Origin: Bacillota bacterium
Lineage (GTDB): Bacteria > Bacillota > Limnochordia > Darwinibacteriales > Darwinibacteriaceae
Assembly (NCBI GenBank): GCA_012838305.1
Contig: DUPN01000108.1
Coordinates: 1 to 51,308 of the forward strand
Direction of reading: 5' to 3'
DNA: 51,308 nucleotides
The position numbers were made by a program, and so were the translations under genes. Positions 18,412 through 26,940 of this stretch are shown here, one piece after another; position 1 is the first letter of the stretch, and each line of letters starts with the position of its first letter. The notes under the pieces were generated by a model. The model did not search any database. It saw nothing but the letters and a program-made list of their open reading frames with translations, and had not been told where the DNA came from.

Positions 18412-21400
18412 ATGGCTTCTTTCTACCTTGAGCCTGAAGATCGATATTATCTGGCCTCCCTCAGTTCCAATCCCCTTGCGCAAAAACTCGAAATTGTGAA
18501 GATAGGCGTTGAGCCCCACAAACGAACCTGGACCTTTGTAATCAAAGGACAACCCCAAGGCGATCAGGAACTGTGGCAAGAACTAGCGCAAGCTGTTCAG
18601 AACCTGGTTCCCGAGGTCTCGCATGTGCATTTTGAATGGACCATGGAGACTATCGATTGCGATGTGACCTATTTGGAGCAGGCGATCCAGCAGGTACAGA
18701 ACCAGGCGGAAAACGGCAGCCTTGTGTCCGAGGCCAACGGCCCTACCCCCAGGCGCAATGGTAACGGACGAAGGCGAGGTTTACTTGTCAACACGATTGG
18801 TGGACAAGCCATCGCCCTTCGCGACCTGGTGGAGGAGGAGCGCAATGTTGTGATCTGCGGCGAAGTGGTCTCCTTTGATTCCAGGTTGACCCGCACGGGC
18901 AAGACACTGATCATGTTTGACTTATACGATGGTACAGACACCCTTAGCTGTAAGGCGTTTTTGGAGGAATCGGAGGATTTAGGGTTCAAGCCCGGAGATT
19001 GGCTCAAAGTCCGGGGTCATTTGCAGTTTCAGTCCTTTGACCAGCAATTGTCCCTGATGGTGCAAGCCCTCGCCTTAGCCGAAGCCCCGCCCGCCCTATC
19101 CGATGACGCACCGGTAAAACGGGTGGAACTGCACTTACACACTAAAATGAGCGGGCTGGACGGTACCATTGATGTGGGCGATGTGGTGAAGCTAGCGGCC
19201 TCCTTAGGTCATGAAGCCCTGGCTATTACAGACCATGGTGTGGTTCAAGCGTTTCCCGACGCCCACCGAGCAGGAACCAAGCACAAAGTGAAGATCATTT
19301 ACGGTGTGGAAGGTTACTTGGTGGACGATGCTGCGAGCAAGGGGCGTGCCTTTCATATTATCCTATTGGCTAAGAACCAAGTGGGACTGAAGAATCTGTA
19401 CCGCTTAGTCTCCTTTTCCCATCTGGAGCACTTTTACCGTGCGCCCCGCATTCCCCGTTCTCTCCTGGAGAAGCATCGTGAAGGCCTAATCATTGGTTCA
19501 GCCTGTGAGGCCGGCGAGGTCTACCAGGCGGTTCTAGGCGGCAATCCCGACGTCATGACGATCGCTTCGTTCTACGACTACCTGGAGATCCAGCCCCTGG
19601 ACAACAATCTCTTTTTGCTGGGCACAACCCATGTGCAGTCCAAGGACGATTTGGCCCGGATCAATCGGCAGATTGTGAAAATAGGGGAGAGCTTAGGCCG
19701 CCCTGTGGTAGCCACAGGTGACGTTCATTATCTGCGGCCCGAGGACAGCCTGATCCGTACCATTTTGTTGGCGGGGAGAGGTTTTGAGGATGCTGAGCAT
19801 CAAGCACCCCTCTTCTACCGCACAACTGCTGAGATGTTGGAAGAATTCGCTTACCTTGGTGCGGAGAAGGCAGAGGAAGTTGTGATTCACAATCCCCGGA
19901 AGCTAGCTCTCGAAGTTGAAACCTTAAGGCCCGTGCCCGAGGGACTGCACCCTCCCCATGTGGACAATGCCGAGGAAGATCTAGAGGAGATGGCTTTTCT
20001 AGCGGCCCGGGAGACCTATGGTGATCCCTTGCCTCCCATCGTCCAGGCCCGTCTGGACCGGGAGCTCAAAGCCATCATTACCCATGGTTACGCCTCTCTG
20101 TATTTGATCGCCCATAAACTGGTGAAAAAATCCCTTGATGACGGCTATTTGGTCGGATCCCGGGGTTCGGTGGGTTCCTCTCTCGTGGCCACCATGTGTG
20201 CAATTACGGAAGTGAATCCTCTGCCGCCCCATTATGTCTGTCCGAGCTGCTATTGGACGGAATTCTATACAGAAGGTGAAGTCGGTTCAGGGGTTGACTT
20301 GCCCCCGAAGACCTGCCCGAAGTGTAGTACTAACTTGCGCAGACTAGGTTTTGACATTCCCTTCGAAGTGTTTATGGGCTTTCACGGTGATAAAGTTCCC
20401 GATATTGATCTAAACTTCAGCGGTGAGTACCAAGCCCAGATCCATGACTATACGGTGGAGCTCTTTGGATCGGACAAAGTATTTCGTGCAGGGACCATTG
20501 GCACCCTTGCGGACAAAACAGCCTATGGTTTTGTCATGAAGTACCTAGAGCAAACCAATGATACTAGGCGCAACGCGGAAGTGAATCGCTTGGTGAGCAA
20601 ACTGGCCGGGGCCAGGCGTACAACAGGACAGCATCCCGGAGGAATGGTGGTCGTTCCGCCGGATAAGGACATCTTTGACTTCACTCCCATCCAACATCCA
20701 GCGAATGATAGCCGCAGCGGTACCATTACGACCCATTTTGAGTACCATGCCCTCGATGACAGTCTGGTGAAATTGGATATTCTAGGCCATGATGATCCCA
20801 CCATGCTGCGTTTTCTACAAGATATTACGGGAGTGTCCGTCTTGGAGATCCCCTTAGATGACGAGAAAACCATGTCCCTGTTTTCCTCCCTGGACAGTCT
20901 GGGTCTGCGCGAAGAACAGATCGGCACTCCCGTGGGAACCTTGGGTATTCCGGAGTTCGGCACCCGTTTTGTCCGGCAGATGCTCATCGACACATCACCT
21001 AGGACCTTTAGTGACTTGGTGCGCATTAGCGGACTGTCCCACGGTACGAATGTCTGGACCAACAATGCCCAGGATTTGATCCGCACAGGTGTAACCGACC
21101 TGAGCAACTGTATCGCCACCAGAGATGACATCATGTCCTACCTCATGCTCCAAGGTCTTGAAGCCGGGGACGCCTTCGGCATAATGGAGCAGGTGCGAAA
21201 AGGCCGGGGCCTAACCGATAAGGAAGAAGCCCTGCTGCGGAAGTTTGAGGTTCCCGAATGGTATATCGAATCCTGTAAGAAAATCAGCTATATGTTCCCT
21301 AAGGCCCACGCTGTGGCCTATGTGATGATGGCGTTTCGCATTGCTTTTTTCAAAGTGCACTATCCCTTGGCCTTTTATGCAGCCCTCTTCTCTCTAAGGG

Positions 21401-21819
21401 CAGGCGACCTTGATGCACAGATCGTCTGTGGGGGCGAAGCGGCGGTGAAGGCCGAGCTCGAAGGCATTATTGCCAAGGGTCGTGAAGCCACACCGAAAGA
21501 ACGAAACACTGTCACGCAGCTGGAAATCGTTCTGGAAGCGATGGCACGGCAAATCCGCTTCTTACCTGTGGATCTTTACAAGTCTTCCGATCAGACCTTT
21601 TGTCTCGAAGATGGCGCCCTGCGCCTGCCCTTTGCCTCGCTGCAAGGTGTGGGGGCCAGTGCAGCCTCGGGTATTGTTCAGGCCAGGGAGGACGGGGAGT
21701 TTATCTCCATCGAGGATCTCAGGCAGCGCTCTGGGATCACCAAGGCTGTGGTGGAGACATTGCGTCTGCATGGCTGCCTGAAAGGGCTGCCCGAGACGAA
21801 TCAATTGACACTGTTTTAG
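18412..21819 (+). CDS. polC: DNA polymerase III alpha subunit, PolC type, lacking the inserted 3'-5' exonuclease
   Basis: 1135 residues, some 300 fewer than Bacillus PolC. Domains in order: N-terminal domain (1-115), OB fold (about 122-225, from GLLVNTIGGQ), PHP domain starting at VELHLHTKMSGLDG (His241, His243), polymerase palm, a zinc knuckle inside the palm region (Cys610, Cys613, Cys635, Cys638), catalytic Asp664 and Asp666 in VPDIDLNFSG, fingers, and the clamp-binding end QLTLF. In ordinary PolC a DEDD exonuclease interrupts the PHP domain; here VEGYLVDDAASKGRAFHIIL (about 302-317) runs straight through the insertion point. The frame is intact and all other landmarks are present, so this is a clean domain absence, not a frameshift. 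Proofreading must come from another protein, if at all. Confidence 0.95.
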   Translation: MASFYLEPEDRYYLASLSSNPLAQKLEIVKIGVEPHKRTWTFVIKGQPQGDQELWQELAQAVQNLVPEVSHVHFEWTMETIDCDVTYLEQAIQQVQNQAENGSLVSEANGPTPRRNGNGRRRGLLVNTIGGQAIALRDLVEEERNVVICGEVVSFDSRLTRTGKTLIMFDLYDGTDTLSCKAFLEESEDLGFKPGDWLKVRGHLQFQSFDQQLSLMVQALALAEAPPALSDDAPVKRVELHLHTKMSGLDGTIDVGDVVKLAASLGHEALAITDHGVVQAFPDAHRAGTKHKVKIIYGVEGYLVDDAASKGRAFHIILLAKNQVGLKNLYRLVSFSHLEHFYRAPRIPRSLLEKHREGLIIGSACEAGEVYQAVLGGNPDVMTIASFYDYLEIQPLDNNLFLLGTTHVQSKDDLARINRQIVKIGESLGRPVVATGDVHYLRPEDSLIRTILLAGRGFEDAEHQAPLFYRTTAEMLEEFAYLGAEKAEEVVIHNPRKLALEVETLRPVPEGLHPPHVDNAEEDLEEMAFLAARETYGDPLPPIVQARLDRELKAIITHGYASLYLIAHKLVKKSLDDGYLVGSRGSVGSSLVATMCAITEVNPLPPHYVCPSCYWTEFYTEGEVGSGVDLPPKTCPKCSTNLRRLGFDIPFEVFMGFHGDKVPDIDLNFSGEYQAQIHDYTVELFGSDKVFRAGTIGTLADKTAYGFVMKYLEQTNDTRRNAEVNRLVSKLAGARRTTGQHPGGMVVVPPDKDIFDFTPIQHPANDSRSGTITTHFEYHALDDSLVKLDILGHDDPTMLRFLQDITGVSVLEIPLDDEKTMSLFSSLDSLGLREEQIGTPVGTLGIPEFGTRFVRQMLIDTSPRTFSDLVRISGLSHGTNVWTNNAQDLIRTGVTDLSNCIATRDDIMSYLMLQGLEAGDAFGIMEQVRKGRGLTDKEEALLRKFEVPEWYIESCKKISYMFPKAHAVAYVMMAFRIAFFKVHYPLAFYAALFSLRAGDLDAQIVCGGEAAVKAELEGIIAKGREATPKERNTVTQLEIVLEAMARQIRFLPVDLYKSSDQTFCLEDGALRLPFASLQGVGASAASGIVQAREDGEFISIEDLRQRSGITKAVVETLRLHGCLKGLPETNQLTLF

Positions 21820-21834
21820 AACTTGTGGTATAAT
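21805..21834 (+). promoter_or_regulatory. Consensus sigma-A promoter of the rimP-nusA operon
   Basis: TTGACA (21805-21810), an 18-bp spacer and TATAAT (21829-21834) with TGG before it, so an extended -10 is also present. Both hexamers are perfect. The -35 box lies in the last codons of polC. This is the strongest promoter in the window by eye. Confidence 0.92.
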
Positions 21835-21902
21835 AAACCTGTTATCTGAAGCAATCAGAAGCTGAATGTTTCAGTCCGTTGTTAACATGAGGAGCAGCCG
21901 GG

Positions 21903-21927
21903 AGAGTGGGGGTTCACCCACTCTTTT
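21903..21927 (+). terminator. Attenuator-like terminator in the rimP leader
   Basis: AGAGTGGG (21903-21910) pairs perfectly with CCCACTCT (21917-21924) around GGTTCA, followed by a TTTT run. It lies about 70 bases after the start site expected from the consensus promoter and 57 bases before rimP. Termination here would control the whole rimP-nusA-infB operon. Upstream in the leader CTGAA occurs twice (21846-21850, 21862-21866) and either copy can pair with TTCAG (21870-21874). Confidence 0.7.
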
Positions 21928-21983
21928 GACGTATGCCATGGGAAAAGGGGCATAATTGTCCTATAAAGGGGGCGATCGAATCC

Positions 21984-22445
21984 GTGAGTAGGATTAATAT
22001 CGTAACATTAGTCAGCCAGTGGGTAGAGGAGATCATCCAGGGCAGTGACCTAGAGTTGGTGGATGTGGAGTATGTCAAAGAACACTCCACCTGGGTACTT
22101 CGGGTATATCTAGATAAGCCGGACGGAATTGACCTTGAGGACTGCCAGCGAGTGAGCCAGGCTCTAGACCTGAAACTTGATGCTGAGGATCCCATTCCCG
22201 GTGCGTACTCTCTGGAGGTGTCTTCACCCGGTTTAGAACGTCCTCTGAAGAAGGCCTCGGATTACCAGCGATTCAAAGGTCGTCTCGTCAAAATCCGCAC
22301 CTACAGCGGCCTGCACGGACGAAAGCGCTTTGAAGGTATTCTCGAAGGCTTGCGGGATGAAAATGTAGTACTAAAATGGGAAGGGGACACCATAGAGATT
22401 CCCCTAGAGCTTGTAGCCAAGGCGAATTTGGCTATGGATCTCTAA
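21984..22445 (+). CDS. rimP: Ribosome maturation factor RimP
   Basis: 153 residues, as usual for RimP (YlxS), which binds the 30S precursor during S12-dependent maturation. ELVDVEYVKEHSTWVLRVYL, GIDLEDCQRVSQALD and YSLEVSSPGLERPLK are the conserved core; the C-terminal half is an Sm-like fold (FKGRLVKIRTY, FEGILEGL). The GTG start gives the family N-terminus; AAAGGGGG lies 11 bases before it. An in-frame ATG at 21933 would add 17 residues without homology. First gene of the NusA/IF-2 operon. Confidence 0.93.
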   Translation: MSRINIVTLVSQWVEEIIQGSDLELVDVEYVKEHSTWVLRVYLDKPDGIDLEDCQRVSQALDLKLDAEDPIPGAYSLEVSSPGLERPLKKASDYQRFKGRLVKIRTYSGLHGRKRFEGILEGLRDENVVLKWEGDTIEIPLELVAKANLAMDL

Positions 22446-22463
22446 AACGGGAGGCCAGAAGAA

Positions 22464-23882
22464 ATGAACCTGGAATTAATCGGCGCGTTAAAAGAGTTGG
22501 AGAAAGAAAGGGGCATATCGAAGGATCTCCTGATAGAAGCCATCGAAACTGCAATCATCTCGGCCTATAAAAAGAACTACGGTGCCAGTTCGTCCTCCAG
22601 TGCCCGTGTGGAACTCAATGAACAGTCCGGGGACATCCGTGTCTATTCGCGACGTGTTGTCGTCAGCGAAGTGCAGGACGACACGGCGGAGATCGCTTTG
22701 GAGGAAGCACAAGCCCTAGACCCCAATTATGCTTTGGGCGATATTGTGGAGCATGAGGTCACCCCAGCGAACTTTGGCCGAATCGCGGCCCAAACTGCCA
22801 AACAGGTGGTCATCCAAAAGATTCGGGAGGCCGAGCGTTCCATCGTCTACGATGTCTACTCCAATCGCGAAGGCGATGTGGTCACAGGCACGGTGCAGCG
22901 GACAGACCACAGACAGGTCATTGTTGATCTAGGGGATGTGGAGGCGGTTTTACCTGCCAGTGAACAGATCCCCAACGAGCAGTACAGACACCATATGAAA
23001 CTGCGTTTTTACATTAGCGAAGTGCGTCAAAGCAGCAAGGGACCCCAGGTATTTTTGTCGCGAACACACCCCGGTCTGCTGCGGGCTCTCTTCGAGTTTG
23101 AAGTACCTGAAATCCAAAGCGGCGAAGTGGAGATACGGTCGGTGGCGAGGGAAGCGGGCAATCGCTCCAAAGTTGCGGTATACAGTCGCGATCCTAACAT
23201 CGACCCCGTAGGTGCCTGCGTGGGAGCGAGAGGTTCGAGGGTGCAGGCTGTGGTGGCAGAACTAGGCAACGAGAGAATCGATGTCGTGCAATGGGTCAGC
23301 GACCTGGAAGAGTATATCAAAAATGCCCTCAGCCCGGCCAAAGTTCTCTACGTGCTCATTGATGAAGCCGGAAAGGTTGCCCATACAGTGGTACCCAATG
23401 ATCAGCTTTCCCTGGCCATCGGAAAAGAGGGGCAGAACGCCCGCCTGGCCGCACGCCTAACAGGTTGGCGTATTGATATCAAGAGTGAAGAGCAAGCGGC
23501 TGATCTGCCGGAGTTCTTCCCAACCGTGGAAGAGGAAGAAATTGACGAGCCCGAAATGGAAACTGAAGTTGAGCTCGAGGTGGAAGAGGATGCCGAACCG
23601 GAGGTCCAAGTAGAACCTGAGATCCAAGTAAAACCTGAACGTGAGAAGAAGGTTCCGGAGCCACAAGTCCAGGAAATCAGGGAAGAAGACCTAGCCGGCC
23701 TAACGAATGTAACCAAGCGTAAGAGTTGGCAGGAGCGTTTCGGAAGTGTGGAGATAGAGAGCGAAGCTACGCAGGCCAAGGAAAAGCAGGAAACGGACAA
23801 GTCCAAAAAGAAGAAGGAAAAGGTTATCACAGATCTATCGCAATTGGATTCCATCGACTTCAAGTTTGACGAGGAGAAATAG
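22464..23882 (+). CDS. nusA: Transcription termination/antitermination factor NusA with acidic C-terminal tail
   Basis: 472 residues. The N-terminal RNA-polymerase-binding domain (1-125) is followed by S1 (about 135-200, GDVVTGTVQRTDHRQVIVDL), KH1 (GSRVQAVVAELGNERIDVVQW is in its second half) and KH2 (LAIGKEGQNARLAARLTGWRIDI). This is the short Gram-positive layout without the acidic AR repeats of E. coli. Unlike the Bacillus protein of about 370 residues, it continues for about 115 residues, rich in Glu, Val, Pro and Lys, ending in a Lys-rich stretch and DSIDFKFDEEK. The tail looks disordered. NusA can modulate pausing and termination, so it may act on the leader hairpin of its own operon. 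Confidence 0.95.
   Translation: MNLELIGALKELEKERGISKDLLIEAIETAIISAYKKNYGASSSSSARVELNEQSGDIRVYSRRVVVSEVQDDTAEIALEEAQALDPNYALGDIVEHEVTPANFGRIAAQTAKQVVIQKIREAERSIVYDVYSNREGDVVTGTVQRTDHRQVIVDLGDVEAVLPASEQIPNEQYRHHMKLRFYISEVRQSSKGPQVFLSRTHPGLLRALFEFEVPEIQSGEVEIRSVAREAGNRSKVAVYSRDPNIDPVGACVGARGSRVQAVVAELGNERIDVVQWVSDLEEYIKNALSPAKVLYVLIDEAGKVAHTVVPNDQLSLAIGKEGQNARLAARLTGWRIDIKSEEQAADLPEFFPTVEEEEIDEPEMETEVELEVEEDAEPEVQVEPEIQVKPEREKKVPEPQVQEIREEDLAGLTNVTKRKSWQERFGSVEIESEATQAKEKQETDKSKKKKEKVITDLSQLDSIDFKFDEEK
23604..23639 (+). repeat. Imperfect 18-bp tandem repeat in the nusA tail
   Basis: GTCCAAGTAGAACCTGAG is followed at once by ATCCAAGTAAAACCTGAA (15 of 18 identical). It encodes VQVEPE-IQVKPE in the acidic tail and suggests recent expansion by duplication. 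Confidence 0.7.
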
Positions 23883-23896
23883 GTGGGTGATAAACG

Positions 23897-24169
23897 ATGC
23901 GTAAAAAGCATATTCCTATGCGCACCTGTGTGGGATGTCGCTCCTCAAAGCCAAAGCGTGATCTGATCCGGGTGGTGCGCGATCCCCAGGGCACAGTGGC
24001 ATTGGATTTGACCGGTAAACGATCCGGGCGTGGCGTTTATGTGTGCCCAGATGAGGCATGTCTGGAGAAGGCGGTCAAGGGTCGCCAATTAGAACGATCC
24101 CTGCAGACCAAGGTCGACGAGGGTGTCTTGACTGAACTGAAGAAGGTTTTACATGAACAAGATATATAG
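23897..24169 (+). CDS. ylxR: YlxR family RNA-binding protein (RnpM)
   Basis: 90 basic residues. The YlxR signature is complete: MRTCVGCRSSKPKRDLIRVV near the start and GKRSGRGVYVCPDEACLEKAV in the middle. Members bind RNA; the Bacillus protein was reported to bind RNase P RNA and was renamed RnpM. nusA-ylxR-ylxQ-infB order is strictly conserved in Firmicutes. AGGTGGGTGA lies before the ATG. The 3' end overlaps ylxQ by 17 bp, so the two are coupled. Confidence 0.93.
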   Translation: MRKKHIPMRTCVGCRSSKPKRDLIRVVRDPQGTVALDLTGKRSGRGVYVCPDEACLEKAVKGRQLERSLQTKVDEGVLTELKKVLHEQDI

Positions 24170-24461
24170 TTATCTGGGTTTGGCAAGACGTGCCGGTTAT
24201 GTCGTATCAGGAGAGCAGGCGGTACAAGGTGGAGTCAAGCGGGGTCAGGTTGCTTTGGTACTCATTGCTGCAGATGCATCCGCCAACACCCACCGTAAGT
24301 TTAGCTCACTGGCTCAATATCACAATGTATCCTATCTAGTCTATGGTGAAAAAACCCTGTTCGGTCAAGCCATTGGTCAATCGCCAAGGTCGGTCCTGGG
24401 AGTCACGGATCGCAGTTTTGCCAAAGTGATCCGGGCTCAGGTTGGGGAGTCAGTGCAGTAG
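24153..24461 (+). CDS. ylxQ: L7Ae/L30e-family protein YlxQ
   Basis: 102 residues with the L7Ae/L30e/Gadd45 fold: LGLARRAGYVVSGEQAVQGG, then VALVLIAADASANTHRKF and an Arg/Lys surface. Family members bind kink-turn RNA; the role of YlxQ in Firmicutes is not settled. The start ATG lies inside ylxR, with AAGAAGG upstream. It sits between ylxR and infB as in Bacillus. Confidence 0.9.
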   Translation: MNKIYSYLGLARRAGYVVSGEQAVQGGVKRGQVALVLIAADASANTHRKFSSLAQYHNVSYLVYGEKTLFGQAIGQSPRSVLGVTDRSFAKVIRAQVGESVQ

Positions 24462-24481
24462 AATAATGAGGAGTGATGCGA

Positions 24482-26560
24482 ATGAAGAAAATCAGGATCT
24501 ACGAGTTAGCGAAAGAACTCGGACTCGAGAGTAAGGTTGTAGTGGACTTCCTACATGATCTAGGGGCTGACGTAGCCAATCATATGAGTACCATTGAAGA
24601 AGACATTGCCAATATGCTGAGGGAACACTATGCCCCGGAGGACGAGCCGGAAAAGGACTTAGTGCCCGAAGAGGAAGGCTTTCGCGGGAAGAAAGCGAAA
24701 AAGCGTTCCCAAGAGGGTCGGGAGGATAAAGTGGAAGCGCTAAAGCCCCGCGGCAAGAAGAAGCCGGCCCCGGCGAAGGCTGCTCCCGTGGCTAAGCCTG
24801 CAGCAGTAAAGAAATCTCGAGTGATTGCCCTGCCGGAACAGGTCTCGGTCAATGAGTTGTCCCAAAAACTTGGTGTTGCCGGCACTGAGGTAATCAAGCA
24901 GCTGATGCGCATCGGGATTATGGCTTCCCTGAGCCAAAGCGTAGACTATGACATTGCAGCCATCGTAGCCAAAGAATTTGGCGTAGCGACAACACCGGAG
25001 CTGGACCTGGCTGAAGAGATTTTTGCAGAGAAGTGTGAGGACCCCGAATTGCAGGAGCCCCGCCCGCCGGTTGTGACCATCATGGGTCATGTGGACCACG
25101 GCAAAACAACCCTTTTGGACTCGATCCGCAAGACAAAGGTGACGGCCACAGAAGCCGGTGGAATCACGCAGCACATTGGTGCCTACCAGATCGTTTATCA
25201 TGGCAAACCCATTACATTTCTAGATACCCCAGGCCATGAGGCCTTTACCGCCATTCGTGCCCGGGGAGCCAAAGCTACAGACGTGGCCGTCCTCGTTGTG
25301 GCTGCCAATGATGGCGTAATGCCCCAAACCATTGAGGCACTCAATCACGCCAAAGCAGCACAAGTACCCATCATCGTCGCTATTAATAAGACAGATCTTA
25401 CCACCGCCAACCCAGAACGTGTTAAACAGGAATTGACAGAACACGGATTAGTTGTGGAGGAATGGGGCGGTGATACTATAGCCGTAAATGTATCGGCCTT
25501 GCAGGGTGAAGGTATCGATGAACTCTTGGAAATGATTCTTCTCGTAGCTGAGGTGGAGGACCTCAAGGCCAATCCCCATTGTCCGGCCAGGGGAACGGTA
25601 ATCGATGCGAAGCTCGACAAGGGACGAGGTCCTGTAGCCACGGTGCTATTGGCCACCGGAACGCTGAGAGTTGGCGACGCCTTTGCAGTAGGTAATGTAT
25701 GCGGCAAGGTGAGAGCCCTCATCAACGATCAAGGAGAGTCCATTAAGGAGGCCGGACCGTCAACTCCGGTGGAAGTACTAGGCATCAGTGACGTTCCCGA
25801 GGCGGGCGATCTCTTTGTGGTTGTCAAAGATGAGCAGACCGCACGGCAGGTTGCCTCGATCCAGAGCGAAAAGAGGCGGGATCGTGAACTCAGCCGCTTT
25901 AGCCGGGTCACACTGGATGATCTGTTCCAGAGAATCCAGGAAGGTGAAGTAAAAGAGCTGAACCTCGTGATTAAGGCAGACGTGCAAGGCTCTGCGGAAG
26001 CGGTAAGGGCTTCACTGGAGAAACTCTCCACCGATGAAGTGCGGGTCAGGGTGATTCACCAAGGGGTGGGAGCCATCTCTGAGTCTGACGTGCTTTTGGC
26101 CACCGCTTCTGATGCGGTGATTATTGGCTTCAACGTACGACCTGAACCAAATGCTCGCAAGGCAGCGGAGCGCGATGGGGTGGATATTCGAGTCTACCGC
26201 ATTATCTACAACCTCTTGGACGATGTGAAATCGGCCATGGTGGGCCTGCTCGATCCCGAGTTCAAAGAGGAGATATTGGGCCGAGCCCAAGTGCGGCAAA
26301 CGTTCAAAATTCCCGGCGGCGTCATCGCCGGCAGTTATGTCCAGGAAGGCAAGATTACCCGTTCTTCCGAGGTTCGAGTCCTGCGGGATAATGTCATTAT
26401 TCACGAAGGAAAGATCTCCTCCCTGAAGCGCTTCAAGGATGATGTCCGCGAAGTAACCCATGGCTACGAATGTGGTATAGGTATCGACCGATTTAATGAT
26501 GTCAAAGATGGTGACGTGATTGAAGCCTTCGTCATGGTCAAGGTGGAACGAACCCTGTAG
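24482..26560 (+). CDS. infB: Translation initiation factor IF-2
   Basis: 692 residues. Layout: an N-terminal helical subdomain ([18 protein letters not shown]), a short charged linker (about 55-110, Lys/Ala/Pro-rich), a second IF2-N helix set, then the GTPase. G1 is GHVDHGKTT at 202-210, G3 is DTPGHEAF and G4 is NKTD. Domains II-IV end with the fMet-tRNA-binding region ([20 protein letters not shown]). ATG at 24482 is chosen because GAGGAG is 8 bases away; the earlier GTG and ATG at 24473 and 24476 fall in or next to that site. ylxP, usually after infB in Bacillus, is missing. Confidence 0.97.
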   Translation: MKKIRIYELAKELGLESKVVVDFLHDLGADVANHMSTIEEDIANMLREHYAPEDEPEKDLVPEEEGFRGKKAKKRSQEGREDKVEALKPRGKKKPAPAKAAPVAKPAAVKKSRVIALPEQVSVNELSQKLGVAGTEVIKQLMRIGIMASLSQSVDYDIAAIVAKEFGVATTPELDLAEEIFAEKCEDPELQEPRPPVVTIMGHVDHGKTTLLDSIRKTKVTATEAGGITQHIGAYQIVYHGKPITFLDTPGHEAFTAIRARGAKATDVAVLVVAANDGVMPQTIEALNHAKAAQVPIIVAINKTDLTTANPERVKQELTEHGLVVEEWGGDTIAVNVSALQGEGIDELLEMILLVAEVEDLKANPHCPARGTVIDAKLDKGRGPVATVLLATGTLRVGDAFAVGNVCGKVRALINDQGESIKEAGPSTPVEVLGISDVPEAGDLFVVVKDEQTARQVASIQSEKRRDRELSRFSRVTLDDLFQRIQEGEVKELNLVIKADVQGSAEAVRASLEKLSTDEVRVRVIHQGVGAISESDVLLATASDAVIIGFNVRPEPNARKAAERDGVDIRVYRIIYNLLDDVKSAMVGLLDPEFKEEILGRAQVRQTFKIPGGVIAGSYVQEGKITRSSEVRVLRDNVIIHEGKISSLKRFKDDVREVTHGYECGIGIDRFNDVKDGDVIEAFVMVKVERTL

Positions 26561-26574
26561 GAAGGTGAGATAGG

Positions 26575-26940
26575 ATGGCAGAAAGACTGGGACGTTTGAG
26601 TGAAGAGATCAAACGAGAGGTCAGTAGCATTCTCGCCCGAGATGTCAAAGACCCCCGTCTCGGTATGGTGAGCATTACAGATGTGAGTGTTTCACGCGAC
26701 TTGTCCTGGGCTAAGGTCTATTTTAGCCAACTGGGCAGTGCAGAAGAACGGGAGAAGACCCTCGAAGGGCTGAACAGGGCCAAGGGTTTTGTGCGTACAG
26801 AACTCTCCAAGCGTTTGAGAGTACGGCATACGCCCGAGATCATTTTTCAGTTTGATCCCTCCCTGGAAGAGGGGGCCAAGATGGATGCCCTGCTCAAGAC
26901 GTTGCAGGGGTCCACAGGCAATGAGGGGCAAAATGAATAG
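26575..26940 (+). CDS. rbfA: Ribosome-binding factor A
   Basis: 121 residues with the KH-like fold of RbfA, a 30S late-maturation factor active in cold adaptation. MAERLGRLSEEIKREVSSIL, DPRLGMVSITDVSVSRDLSWAKVYF (second and third strands) and LRVRHTPEIIFQFDPSLEEG are characteristic. It follows infB after 14 bases and overlaps nrnA by 8 bp. Confidence 0.95.
   Translation: MAERLGRLSEEIKREVSSILARDVKDPRLGMVSITDVSVSRDLSWAKVYFSQLGSAEEREKTLEGLNRAKGFVRTELSKRLRVRHTPEIIFQFDPSLEEGAKMDALLKTLQGSTGNEGQNE

Noticed and set aside
19300-19360. Frameshift or deletion artefact explaining the missing PolC exonuclease
   Set aside because: The frame is continuous with sensible PHP residues on both sides and no exonuclease remnants occur in other frames nearby, so a true absence is more likely.
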